From: Holothuria scabra
Taxonomy: Eukaryota; Echinodermata; Holothuroidea; Aspidochirotida; Holothuriidae
Direction: 5' to 3'
Length of the DNA: 64,000 bases
NCBI GenBank assembly: GCA_037179385.1
Contig: CM074200.1
Location: 30,693,884 to 30,757,883, forward strand
In this document: one piece after another, positions 36,009-47,300 of the stretch
Position numbering within the stretch: position 1 is the first letter of the stretch
Layout of the letters: every line of letters starts with the position of its first letter
Translations under genes and position numbers: made by a program
Notes under the pieces: generated by a model
The model's input: only the letters and a program-made list of their open reading frames with translations
The model's database searches: none
What the model was told of the DNA's origin: nothing

Positions 36009-36152
36009 GTATGTATGTATGTATGTATGTATGTATGTATGTATGTATGTATGTATGTATGTATGTATGTATGTATGTATGTATGTATGTATGTATGTAT
36101 GTATGTATGTATGTATGTATGTATGTATGTATGTATGTATGTATGTATGTAT
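36009..36152 (+). repeat. (TATG)n microsatellite, about 36 units
   Basis: About 144 bp of uninterrupted TATG. It is the left edge of the LINE chain. Confidence 0.95.
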
Positions 36153-36706
36153 TTATTGATTTACTGATCCACATTTTTTTTTTTTTTTTTGACTTTGTAA
36201 TAAAGCTGCCTCTTCGGCGGAGCTTTTTTCGTATTGTCCTTTTGCTATTGTTTACCAACAGCACCTTACGATCAATTGAAGATTTACTATACATGTTTTA
36301 TAATGGAACAGCGGTGAAAATGTTCATCAATAAGTAAGGCATGATTTTAAGACCTAGAGTCTGCAGTGTATAATTGTTATATTTCGTACAAGTAACAAGG
36401 CAGTGTCTTTCATTAGTTTCAATCATTTAAAATGTATTTCGCTTATGCTTTCATATGTGAACAGAGGAAAGAACTTTCGGCTAAGAAAGAAAGCCTACTT
36501 CAAAGATCATGTGTTACAGTGTATCATAGAGAAGCTTTTTGCTTATGTGTACATATTATCTGTTATATATATTTGTCGACTCTCTGGTGTTGTACAATCC
36601 TGATTGTTTTTCATCTATTGTGTACCTAATGTTGCTTATCATCAAGTTGTATAAATGTGATTACTTACCGCTAGAGGGATGAAATGTAATAAAGGAAAAA
36701 AAAAAA
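36153..36706 (+). mobile_element. LINE 3'-end fragment (element G)
   Basis: A non-coding segment between the TATG array and the next tract ends with a polyadenylation signal (TGTAATAAAGG) and 11 A (36696-36706), like the 3' ends of elements A, B and C. There is no ORF2 sequence, so it would be a 3'-UTR-only insertion of about 540 bp. Its family cannot be proved, because its body does not match the other 3' UTRs by eye. Confidence 0.45.
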
Positions 36707-37388
36707 TATTTATTTATTCATTCATTCATTCATTCATTCATTCATTCATTCATTCATTCATTCATTCATTCATTCATTCATTCATTCATTCATTCATTCA
36801 TTCATTCATTCATTCATTCATTCATTCATTCATTCATTCATTCATTCATTCATTCATTCATTCATTCATTCATTCATTCATTCATTCATTCATTCATTCA
36901 TTCATTCATTCATTCATTCATTCATTCATTCATTCATTCATTCATTCATTCATTCATTCATTCATTCATTCATTCATTCATTCATTCATTCATTCATTCA
37001 TTCATTCATTCATTCATTCATTCATTCATTCATTCATTCATTCATTCATTCATTCATTCATTCATTCATTCATTCATTCATTCATTCATTCATTCATTCA
37101 TTCATTCATTCATTCATTCATTCATTCATTCATTCATTCATTCATTCATTCATTCATTCATTCATTCATTCATTCATTCATTCATTCATTCATTCATTCA
37201 TTCATTCATTCATTCATTCATTCATTCATTCATTCATTCATTCATTCATTCATTCATTCATTCATTCATTCATTCATTCATTCATTCATTCATTCATTCA
37301 TTCATTCATTCATTCATTCATTCATTCATTCATTCATTCATTCATTCATTCATTCATTCATTCATTCATTCATTCATTCATTTATTTA
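36707..37388 (+). repeat. (TTTA)/(TTCA)n tract, about 166 pure TTCA units
   Basis: TATTTATTTA leads into about 664 bp of unbroken TTCA (36717-37380), then TTTATTTATG. It follows a poly(A) end and precedes truncated element B. All three + frames stay open (for example IHSF repeats) and mean nothing. Confidence 0.97.
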
Positions 37389-37448
37389 TGTGACGGAAAG
37401 CCTGCTAGAGGGAGAGACAGACACATTCTTGTTAAGGTTTCGTTTTAC
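37389..37448 (+). mobile_element. Element B, left fragment (5'-truncated ORF1 piece)
   Basis: The 60 bases in one frame read GKPARGRDRHILVKVSFY, the RRM strand region found at GRDRHLLIKLSFYQDK in element A. B begins here, directly after the tetranucleotide tract, and is then interrupted by A. Its reading resumes at 42886 with VSFYQDK. Confidence 0.7.
37434..37448 (+). repeat. Target-site duplication of element A, left copy
   Basis: AAGGTTTCGTTTTAC, repeated exactly at 42884-42898. The bottom-strand nick implied, CCTT/AACAAG, fits the TT/AA preference of L1-type endonucleases. Confidence 0.8.
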
Positions 37449-37594
37449 GGGACGAGCCTGACATGGCGACGGGTTAGGAGGTGCTTTTTGAGGCTCTCGT
37501 AAGTTTTTGTCCAAATCAAGTTCATTCTCCAGATCTCTAACTTAAAATGTCTTCGAAAGTTGTGCAGTGACTTATTTATCCAGGTTTTTGAAGT

Positions 37595-38413
37595 ATGTAC
37601 AAAAAAAGAGGAAGACCGAAGGGCAGTTATGGTAAAAAGAAACGTGATGCTCTAGCCGCCGCCAAAATGCAGAAGCAACGCACATCACCCGCCTATAATT
37701 CGTCACGTGACGACCGGGCTTCACTAGAGGAAACCAGCTTTGTTGAAGAAGCCTCCTTACTTAGTGTTGAGGAGGAGCAGGACTTATCCAAAAAGCTAGA
37801 TAATGCCATAGAAAAAGCCATCTCTACCCTCTCAACAGATCTGAGAAATTTAAAGAGTGGACTGAAGAAAGAACTTGAAAACCACGCCAGTAAAATCAAA
37901 ACGCTTGAAAAAGAAAACCTAGAACTTAAAGCGTGCTGCACATCATTGGAACAGAAGGTGGCCAACCTGGAAAAGGAAAGTATCGAACAATATTCACTTC
38001 TTAATAAGCAAGAACGTTTCTCTAGGCGAAACAATCTTCGCCTAGTAGGCTTCAAATATTCTGAGAACGAAGATTGTGTCCAGATAGCTAAAACTGTATT
38101 TTCTGAGATGGGGCTGCCAGATTGCAGAATCGAAAGAGCCCACAGGGATGGAAGGTCTGTGGTAGGTCGAGATCGCCATTTGCTTATTAAGTTATCGTTC
38201 TACCAGGACAAACTATTTTTGCTGAGAAACGCTAAATCCAAGTTGCGAAACAAACCCTTTTTCTTAACCGACGACCTCACCCAGTTGGACTTAAAGGAAA
38301 AGCGAAAATGGACCCCCAAGGTGACGGCACTTTACCAAGCAGGCACCAAACTTCGATTTTCAGGAGGGGTATGGAGGCAGAGCGATGGCCGCCCTTATAA
38401 ATTTACAGAGTAA
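37595..38413 (+). CDS. Element A ORF1 protein (AT-hook, coiled coil, L1-like RRM)
   Basis: An intact 272-aa frame. Residues 3-10 are an AT-hook-like KKRGRPKG followed by a Lys/Arg-rich stretch. Residues 30-60 are acidic. About 58-140 is a heptad-rich coiled coil (LSKKLDNAIEKAI, IKTLEKENLEL), expected to trimerise as in L1 ORF1p. Residues 144-205 are the RRM-like core (RRNNLRLVGF, CRIERAHRDGR, GRDRHLLIKLSF) and 206-265 the C-terminal domain (LLRNAKSKL, DDLTQLDLKEKRKW, TKLRFSGGVW). In L1, this protein coats the element RNA and acts as a nucleic-acid chaperone. The ATG at 37595 is chosen because it opens directly into the AT-hook, as in element C. The AT-hook is unusual and may bind AT-rich DNA (inference). 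Confidence 0.85.
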   Translation: MYKKRGRPKGSYGKKKRDALAAAKMQKQRTSPAYNSSRDDRASLEETSFVEEASLLSVEEEQDLSKKLDNAIEKAISTLSTDLRNLKSGLKKELENHASKIKTLEKENLELKACCTSLEQKVANLEKESIEQYSLLNKQERFSRRNNLRLVGFKYSENEDCVQIAKTVFSEMGLPDCRIERAHRDGRSVVGRDRHLLIKLSFYQDKLFLLRNAKSKLRNKPFFLTDDLTQLDLKEKRKWTPKVTALYQAGTKLRFSGGVWRQSDGRPYKFTE

Positions 38414-38978
38414 TTTTGTCATAGTCATCTTTATCGTGTCTCTTAAATAGTCTTCTTATGTTATATTTCCAACTATCCTACTAATATTCATTGGAGAACG
38501 AAAGGAGGATTCCTACTGAAACCGTCAGTTTATAGAATTTTTCTTTGGGATTTGATGGGAACAAAGGATTTATGTAGATGTTTTCTACTTAAAATTGGTT
38601 GGAGCCGCATAAAACTGAATGAATCTACTTCAACTTTACTTGGAGTGAGTTCCTTAATCAACCCAGTCTCTGTGTAAACCCTCCTGTTTTTTTACTGATG
38701 TTTTCGGGAGCCTCTAACTGTGAGCTGTGTTATGGCTAATGTTCTATTTGACCTATCCAGAAGAAGGTCCTTTTCCATCAGGATTATCGAAGGAGAAAAG
38801 AACTCCTGTTTTTCTTGTTGGATTGACTGTTTTTCTTTCTTTTTCTATCTTCCATCTTGTAATCTATGTGAGTATCATACTGCTTTAATTTGTAATATTC
38901 GGCTTATCCAAGTCACTGGTACTGAGAATTGTAGACTGTCTGAGGTATGTAAAATATCCCCGATCTCTTTTGTGTTTG

Positions 38979-41900
38979 ATGGCAGAACTTAAGTTCACTA
39001 GCTACAATGTAAGGGGCCTCAGACAGTCTAGGAAGCGTAGAAAGGTGTTCAGTTTTCTACATAATCAAAAGAAAGATATCTATCTTATTCAGGAGTCACA
39101 TAGCGTAGAAAGGGATGTACAGTTTTGGAAGAATGAATGGGGTGGGAAAATAATTTTCGCACATGGCTCGTCTTCGAGTAGAGGGGTATGTATTTTGTTC
39201 AATCCTGTTTTGAACGTACATTTTATTAATTCCAAGCTTGATGAAAACGGCAGGTATATTATAACTGATGTTACTATTTATGGTAAATCCTTTACAATTA
39301 TTTGTGTTTACGCCCCCAATATCGATTCGCCGTCATTCTTCGACTCTATTTCTGTCAATCTAAGTAATTTTGCTTGTGAGAATGTTGTCATGGGAGGCGA
39401 TTTTAACTTAGTCTTTGATTTACACTTAGACAAAATTGGGGGCGTACAGCAAACTAATTTTAGAGCACGGGATCGGTGTTTTGATCTCATGAATAAGCAT
39501 AGATTGGTTGACGTTTGGAGGGAAAGGAACCCTCACGCTAAGGTGTATACTTGGGGATCTAATGTTACTGCTGGAATCCACTGTAGGTTAGATTTCTTCT
39601 TAATTTCCAGCCATTTGGTTAAAAACACTTTTAATGCTAATATCTCCCCCAGCTTACAATCTGATCATTGTTTAGTCAATCTCGATTTTCAGAGAAGAGG
39701 GGTCCAGGCTACTGGAAATTTAATAACTCGCTATTGTTTGATAAGGATTATCTAAACTTAATTAATAATTTTTTGGATCATGAAAATGAGAATTCAAGCT
39801 TTTCCAATCCAGTTCTTAAATGGGAGTATATCAAGTTTAAAGTTCGAGCCATTACCATTGAGTATTCAAAACAAAAAGCTAAAAAACAACGGGAACATGA
39901 AGCTACTTTATTAAAGAAAATCGGATCGTTAGAACGAATTTATTTTGAGTCAAATTCCCCGGATGTTCTATATGAGTTGAATGATTGTAGAACTCAACTT
40001 AATTATTTTTATGACCTTAAATTACAAGGAATAATAGTAAGATCCCGAGCCAGGTGGGTGGAAAACGGCGAAAAAAGTACAAAATATTTTTTAAACTTGG
40101 AAAAAAGACATAAAGAGTGTAGTGTCATTCGAAATCTTCATACTGCTGATGGTACAACTTTAACTGATGGTAAACGTATTCTGAGTGAGATTAGATCGTT
40201 TTATGAAACTCTTTACAAAAGTGATGATTGCAATCCCGATATGTTTTTCCAGACCCTACCGGTCATTACTATGTTGGATCAGGACGAGGCCGAGCATTGT
40301 GAAGGGCTATTGACAGAGGATGAATGTAAAAAAGCATTATTTTCTCTTTCTACTGGTAAGACACCGGGAAGTGATGGTCTCACTGGGAATTTCTATAGAG
40401 GTTTTTGGTCAAAGATAGGGACTTTGGTGACCGCTTCCCTCAACCAGGCTTTTCATTCCTCTTCCTTGTCTGCAGAACAAGGAAGGGCGGTTATCACGCT
40501 TATTCCAAAACCCGGTAAAGATCCCCACATGTTGAAAAATTATCGTCCAATTTCATTGTTGAACACCGATTACAAGATTTGCTCTAAAGCACTTGCTTCC
40601 CGAATTCAATCTGTTTTACCTAAAATCATTAGTTCTAACCAAACCGGCTTTATCAAAGGACGTTTTATTGGGGAAAATATTCGTTTCGTACTTGATCTTA
40701 TTGATTTTTGTAATTCAAGAAACATGAAAAGATTGCTATTTTTAATAGATTTTGAGAAGGCGTTCGATAGGGTGGACTGGAATTTCATTATTCAGAGTTT
40801 GAAGTTCTTCAACTTCGGCGAGGACTTCATCCGTTGGATCTCTACACTTTATTCAAATAATTCAGGTCGAGTCTTAAACAACGGTTTTGCTTGTGATGCA
40901 TTTAATATAACTAGGGGGGTTCGTCAAGGATGCCCCCTAAGCCCCTATTTATTTATCATTTGCGCCGAAGTTCTTACAATTTATATTAATCGTAACCCCC
41001 GTATTAAAGGTATTTCATTGTTTGGTGATGAAATCAAGATCATGCAATACGCTGATGATACCACCTTATTTCTAGATGGTACTTATAATTCGTTAAGTGA
41101 AAGCGTTTCAGCTCTTCGTATTTATCAGCAGGCCTCGGGACTGAAAATTAACATTGAAAAGTCTACGGTTTTCCCATTGGGCTCTCTTGTTGGGAAAAAC
41201 CCCTTTACGCAACCATTGTTTGGGCTCAAGTGGACTTTGGGCCCAGTAACTATGTTAGGAATAACTTTTGACCACTGTGCTGAGAACTTGTTCAAGCTTA
41301 AATTCGCCCCCAAGTTGTCAAGACTCAAAAAGTTACTGGCTTTATGGTCTCAAAGAGATTTGACTCCTATAGGTAAATCAATTATTGTAAAAACACTGGG
41401 TATATCCCAATTTGTTTATCTTTTTCAAGTTTTACCTGACCCTCCCCCTTCATTTCTCAAGGAGGTTGAAGGAATAATTTTTAAGTTTATTTGGGCAGGA
41501 AAACCTGAGAAAATCAAGCGTCTTACTCTTTGCAGTCCAACGTTTGCAGGTGGCCTGAAAGTGACTCATATACCAAGCTTTATCAAAAGCCTTAAATGTA
41601 GTTGGGTGAAACGATATTTGGAAGAGAAGGAAGCAGTCTGGAAATTATTTTTTGACCTACATCTTCAGAAATACGGTGCAAAGCTTCTCTTTAGTTGTAA
41701 TTTTAAAGGTGATGATATTGTAACTGATAATCGTTTTCTAAATGATGTTTGTAAGGCATGGTCGACTTACTCCTATTACCTTCCAACAAACAATTTTAAA
41801 AGAGAAATAATTTGGAACAACTCCCATATTAAGGTTAATCACGTAACGGTGTATTATGATTTCATGTATAATAAGGGTGTTGTTTATGTAAGCGACCTTC

Positions 41901-42688
41901 TAGACGTTAATAATCGTTTTCTCACAATTAATTGTTTTAAAGAAAGGTTCAATATTAATCATTTTCCTTTTACGATTTTGTATGGTATATACTCAGCTAT
42001 TTCAAAATCTTGGAGGATCCCACCCATTGATGTAGAGATAATTGACGAGAATGTTGCCACAACCGTAGGTTCTATTTGGAGAATGTCCTCTTTGTCAAGA
42101 GGAATTTATACTTCTATTGTTAGATCAATTACCATCCCCCCTAAAGCTATTGTTAAATGGAACAGGGAGTTTAATATAGATTCAGATCATTGGAAAACTA
42201 TTTTCCAAATCCCGTTCAGCTCTCTTAGAGATAGTAAGTTAAAGTATTTTCAATTTCGATTTTTACACCGGATCTTGGGTACAAATAGATTACTTTTTTT
42301 AATGAACCAAAGGAATGATGCTCTGTGTACTTTTTGCAATCAGTATGAGGAAACGTTAAGTCATTTATTTTGGGATTGTGCCCTCGTATCAAATTTTATT
42401 TTGGATGTCGAGCAGAGAGCCTTAGGCCAGCAATTCTCCCTATCTAAGCAGGATCTATTTTTTGGGTATAGGTTTTGCCAAAGTCATCCTTATAATTTCC
42501 TCATCTTTAATATTAAACATTACATCTATAGGAAAAGAATGTCAAAGGAGATACCTAACTGTGTTGATTTTTTGCATAATTTTAAATTTTTACTTCAAGT
42601 GGAGAAATGTCTTTGTTCCACAAGTATTCATCACCCTATTAAGTTTGAGTCTCTAAAAACTGCTTTTTGTAATTATCTCTTTGATTAA
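38979..42688 (+). pseudogene. Element A ORF2: endonuclease-reverse transcriptase, one frameshift
   Basis: About 1236 codons from ATG 38979 (MAELKFTSYNVRGLRQ). The APE-type endonuclease has the expected residues: SYNVRG, IQESH at about codon 38, GGDFNLV near 139, RLDFFLIS and SDH near 228. The frame then shifts by one base between about 39685 and 39700, just before the conserved RGPGYWKFNNSLL, after which 1000 codons are open. The RT has IPKPGKD, YRPISLLN, NQTGF, DFEKAFD, GVRQGCPLSPYLF and YADD near codon 690. The C-terminal CCHC knuckle is CTFC...HLFWDC near 1116. The protein cuts target DNA and primes cDNA synthesis. Clade: the L1/Tx1 side, from the APE endonuclease, the RT style and the CCHC tail. 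The shift could be a true mutation or a sequence error. Confidence 0.85.
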
Positions 42689-42883
42689 CTAGGATAAGTA
42701 GTAAAAACTGAACTATTTTAAACGTTATGTTGCGGTACCAGATACAGGATGGACAAACTGTTACTTATTTCTCCATGAAAGTACGAATGTATGTATGTAT
42801 ATATGTGTGTATGTATGTTTGTATGTATGTATATATTGCTGGTCATAATTATGTTCTCAATAAAGGATGGAAGCAAAAAAAAA
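42689..42883 (+). terminator. Element A 3' UTR, polyadenylation signal and tail
   Basis: AATAAA at 42859-42864, 10 bases before a run of 11 A (42875-42885, the last bases shared with the duplication). A short imperfect TATG microsatellite lies within the UTR. Confidence 0.75.
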
Positions 42884-42885
42884 AA

Positions 42886-43102
42886 GGTTTCGTTTTACCA
42901 GGACAAACTCTCCATACTTCGAAATGCTAGACAAGCCCTTGCCTCACGGGAGTACTATATTGTTGACGACTTAACCTTGCCGGATCTCCGTGAGAAAAGG
43001 AAATGGGGTCCACGAGTTCAGGAACTCTTTCAAAGTGGTACTAAGTTGAGATTTTCTGCCGGTTGTTGGAGATCAGGAGACGGAAGGCCATACAGTTTTT
43101 GA
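42886..43102 (+). pseudogene. Element B ORF1, C-terminal part
   Basis: Reads VSFYQDKLSILRNARQALAS, then YYIVDDLTLPDLREKRKWG and ends GDGRPYSF at a TGA. This is the last 70 residues of an L1-like ORF1 protein, including the DDL..DLxEKRKW signature. The upstream part is separated by element A. The frame here is open. Confidence 0.8.
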
Positions 43103-43705
43103 ATTGGCACTTATTCCTAGTACATGAGGAACTTTCTTCCCCCTGAGGATTCCTTGATGGCCCCGGGTTTCATGATCGGGTAACCTGGTGTTAATCGTAT
43201 GATGGATGTTTCTTGTAATTGAACAGTTTCATGTACATTTCTGAACCCTTCACCTTCCTGCTTTTTCTGAGGAGTTATTCACCAGTTGGAGTTTGCCCAC
43301 AGTATTTGACTTTGACATATTATCTTCTTCTTTGAGACTTAACTTTGTCGGATCTCCGTGTGAAAAGGGTTTGGGGACTTCATATTCAGGAACTCTTTCA
43401 AGGTGATACTAGGTTGAGATTTTCTGCCAGCCTGTTGGAGATCAGGAGACGGAAGGCCATTTAGTTTTTGAATCGGAATTTATTCCTGTCACCTGAGAGA
43501 CTTCCCACCACCCGAGGGTTCCTTGATGGCCCACTGGTTTCATGATCGGGTAACCTGGTGTTCATCGTGCCAGGATGTTTTGTAATTTGCCCAGTAACAT
43601 GTACTATTTCTGAACCCTTCGCCGTCCTGTTATTTCTGAGGAGGTATTCATCAGCTGAAGTTTGCCTACAGTAGTTGGCTCTGACATGTTATCTTCTCCT
43701 TTGAC
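42965..43705 (+). repeat. 370-bp tandem duplication over the ORF1 end and spacer (element B)
   Basis: CGGATCTCCGTG at 42981 and 43349, CATGATCGGGTAACCTGGTG at 43171 and 43541, and TCTGAGGAG at 43266 and 43635 give offsets of 368-370 bp. The second copy has lost its reading frame. Divergence is about 15-20 per cent by eye. Confidence 0.8.
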
Positions 43706-43855
43706 TTTTGTGTTTATCTGTGTTTCTTGTATATGTGTGTCTTTTGTGGTTTACCAATCCAACTCTTTTTTTAGACCAACCGTAAGTAAGATAATTTTGT
43801 TTTTCTATGAAAAATGGAAGTGCACTGTAGGTCTTTCATTGACTTGTGTTTTTTT

Positions 43856-44295
43856 TATTATTATTATTATTATTATTGTTATTATTATTATTATTATTAT
43901 TATTGTTATTATTGTTGTTATTGTTGTTATTGTTGTTATTGTTGTTATTGTTGTTATTGTTGTTATTGTTGTTATTGTTGTTATTGTTGTTATTGTTGTT
44001 ATTGTTGTTATTGTTGTTATTGTTGTTATTGTTGTTATTGTTGTTATTGTTGTTATTGTTGTTATTGTTGTTATTGTCGTTATTGTCGTTATTGTCGTTA
44101 TTGTCGTTATTGTCGTTATTGTCGTTATTGTCGTTATTGTCGTTATTGTCGTTATTGTCGTTATTGTCGTTATTGTCGTTATTGTCGTTATTGTCGTTAT
44201 CGTTATCGTTATCGTTATCGTTATCGTTATCGTTATCGTTATCGTTATCGTTATCGTTATCGTTATCGTTATCGTTATCGTTATCGTTATCGTTA

Positions 44296-44330
<35 letters not shown>

Positions 44331-44331
44331 T
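43856..44331 (+). repeat. Blocked microsatellite: ATT, TTGTTGTTA, TTGTCGTTA, CGTTAT, ATT
   Basis: In order: (ATT)n to about 43913; nonamer TTGTTGTTA to about 44075; nonamer TTGTCGTTA to about 44198; hexamer CGTTAT to about 44297; then (ATT)n again. It ends 10 bp before the ORF2 start of element B. All frames stay open across it; these are artefacts. Confidence 0.95.
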
Positions 44332-44341
44332 ATTTGGTTGA

Positions 44342-47300
44342 ATGATGGCCACTGATAACCTTAAAATTTGTTCCTACAATGTAAGAGGTCTAAGGCAGAA
44401 TAAGAAAAGGAGACAGCAGTTTGCTTATTTACACCGTAATCACTGTCATATAGTATTTCTTCAGGAAACCCATAGTACTTTAGAAGACGAACGTATATGG
44501 CAAAACGAATGAGGTGGTAAAATTTTGTTTTCACATGGTACTGCTTTAAGTAAAGGTGTGGCAATTTTGTTTAATCTAATCCTTTCCTGTGCAATTCTTA
44601 AGTCTTACCGTGATAACCACGGGAGGTGTATCATTATTGATATCTCACTCGAGGGTTTCACTTTGACCCTTGCCTGCATTTACGGGCCTAATTTAGACAA
44701 TGCTATGTTTTACAGTGAAGTTTCAAACGCTCTGAAAAGTTTTGACTGCAGTAACATTATCTGGGGTTGGGATTTTAATTTTGTGTTTAATCTAGCCCTA
44801 GACAAAATTGGTGGGATTGCAAGAACTAATTTTAACGCTCGTGATATGTGTTTAAGTTTTATGGATTTTCATAACCTTGTAGACATTTGGCGTGAGCTAA
44901 ATCCATTGCTAAAGGATTATACTTGGCATTCGAATATCAGTGATATTCATTGCCGACTTGATTTTTTCTTATATCTAGGAACATAACCCCCAATGTTCTA
45001 AATGTTGAATTTCTGCCACCTCTACAATCTGACCACTCGCTAGTGGTCCTCTCTATCCGCTTTGTTAAGGACAAGCGAGGTCCAGGTTATTGGAAGTTTA
45101 ATAATTCATTGTTGGATGATCCGAAATTTAATGATTTAATTAATGATTGTATCAATGGTGAGCTTGAAAATGTTAGATTGTTAAGTCCCTCTGAAAAATG
45201 GGAACATCTTAAGTTTGTTATTCGTTCCAAGATTATTGCTTTCTCCAAGGAGAAGGCGAAAGATGCACGTTTTTATGAGAAAACTATTCTAAGTACTATC
45301 TCAGGACTTGAGAGGCAGATGTATGAAAATAACTCTGAGGATCTTCAACATAAGTTAAGGGACGCTCGTAATAAATTAATTAAGTTGTACGATGACAAAT
45401 TTAAAGGTTTTATTATCAGATCGAAAGCCCGTTGGGTAGAAAATGGTGAGAAGAGCTCTAAGTATTTTTTCAACTTGGAACGTAGGAACAAAGCAAACAA
45501 CAGTATTTCTTGTCTGAAAGGCAACGGTGATTCCAAATCAAATCAAAAGGATATTCTCCATGAAATTTTAATTTTTTTCCGTAATCTCTATAGCTACAAA
45601 CCTAGCACAGGTTCTTCTTTTTTTAGTACTATTCCAGCCTTCAATCCTTTAGGAAGTGAATACGATCCCAGTGTTTGTGATGGCCTTTTAACCGTTGACG
45701 AATGTTGGAATGCGTTAAAGTCCATGCCGAGTGGAAAATCCCCGGGCAGTGATGGTCTTTCGATAGACTTCTACAAACACTTTTGGCCTTTAATTGGAAA
45801 ATGTGTAGTTGATTCTCTTAATTATGCTTACAATCGATTCTCTCTTTCTTCTGAGCAAAGTAGAAGTATCATTTCACTAATTCCTAAACCCGACAAAGAT
45901 CATAAATTTCTTACTAATTACAGGCCTATCAGTCTCCTCAATATTGATTATAAGATTGCTGCAAAGGTCCTGGCTTCTAGATTAAAACCTGTGCTTACAA
46001 ATATTATTGGAGACAACCAGACTGGATTTAGGAAAGGTCGTTTTATAGGTGAGAATATCCGTTTCATACTTGATTTAATTGATTTTACATCTCATCATAG
46101 GGTTCCGGGCTTTCTCTTCTTCATTGACTTTGAAAAAGCTTTTGATAGCCTGAACTGGGATTTTATTCATAACAGTCTAATTTATTGTAATTTTAATGAG
46201 AGTTTTCGCCGGTGGGTCGGCGTTCTTTATGGGGGAAGCACTGCCTGTGTTCTCAATAACGGTTTTGCCACTGGTTTTTTTCCTATTGAGAGGGGAGTGA
46301 AACAGGGATGTCCTCTAAGTCCTTATTTGTTTATAATTTGCGCAGATATTCTTGCTAGATATGTTTTATATGACAGGCAAATAAGAGGTATTAATATTTT
46401 GGGTAATGAATATAAGCTACTTCAGTATGCTGATGATACAGTGTTTTTCTTAAATGGAGACGAGGATAGTATGTGTGCTTTAATTAATTGTCTTAAGAAA
46501 TTTAAAGGTTCATCTGGTCTTAAAATTAATTATGATAAGAGTAAACTTTTCCCCCTGGGCCCCTTTGTCATAAATTATCCTCGTTATATCGACAAACTTA
46601 ATTTGATTATTTCGAGGGAACCAGTAACCTACTTGGGTATTACCTTCTCACATCATGGCGACGACCTTTTTCGATTGAATTATGAGAAGAAATTGTCACG
46701 ACTTAAACATCAATTGAAAGTCTGGAATAGCAGGGATCTCACACCCATTGGCAGGAACACAATTGTGAAATCTTTTGCAATAAGTCAGTTGGTTTTTCTT
46801 TTCCAAGTGTTGCCAACCCCTCCTGCTTCATTTCTAAACCTGGTTCAGAGTGCTATTTTTGAGTTTATTTGGAGCAGCAATCCTGATAAAGTTAGACGCT
46901 TAACAATGATAAATCCAGTTCAAAGAGGGGGGTTAAAAATTGTTCACATTCCATCTTTTGCCGATGCACTCAGAACATCTTGGGTTTAGAGATATTGTGA
47001 TCCCAATCAAACAGGGTACTGGAAGATCTTCTTTGATACCTCACTCGCGTCTTTTGGTAATGAGTTTTTATTTAAATGTAATTTTCAGGAGAATTATGTA
47101 TCATCTATCTGTAATACTTTTATAAGACAAATTTGTATTGCTTGGAGTCATGTCACTTTTAAGCCACCTACTCGTAAGTTTGGGGATCAGTTGATCTGGA
47201 ATAATAGTTTCATTAAAGTCGATAACGTTAAATTATACCATAAAATGCTTCACCAAGCAGGTTTATCATATGTTAGACAATTGTATATGCGTAATGGTAA

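Larger units (their letters stand above)
37449..42883 (+). mobile_element. Element A, full-length L1/Tx1-type LINE (5.4 kb)
   Basis: Bounded by a 15-bp duplication, with a 5' UTR of about 145 bp (GACGAGCCTGACATGGCGAC, a start shared with F and, less well, C), ORF1, a 565-bp spacer, ORF2, and a 195-bp 3' UTR with a short TATG microsatellite (42787-42833), AATAAA (42859) and 11 A. It is the best-preserved element in the window, inserted into ORF1 of B. Only one frame defect is visible. Non-LTR elements of this kind move by target-primed reverse transcription. Confidence 0.85.

Noticed and set aside
35908..36294. 128-codon minus frame
   Set aside because: Mostly the complement of the TATG array, with random flanks.
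36679..37461. 260-codon frame of IHSF repeats
   Set aside because: A product of the (TTCA) microsatellite. Its ends are the poly(A) tail of one LINE and an out-of-frame piece of the next.
37693..38055. 120-codon minus frame opposite element A ORF1
   Set aside because: A shadow of the Lys/Glu-rich coiled coil on the + strand, repeated as a shadow at 63076-63297.
43662..44355. Open frames of 160-230 codons (VIVVIV, YCCYCC, poly-L, TITI)
   Set aside because: Microsatellite artefacts in four frames at once.
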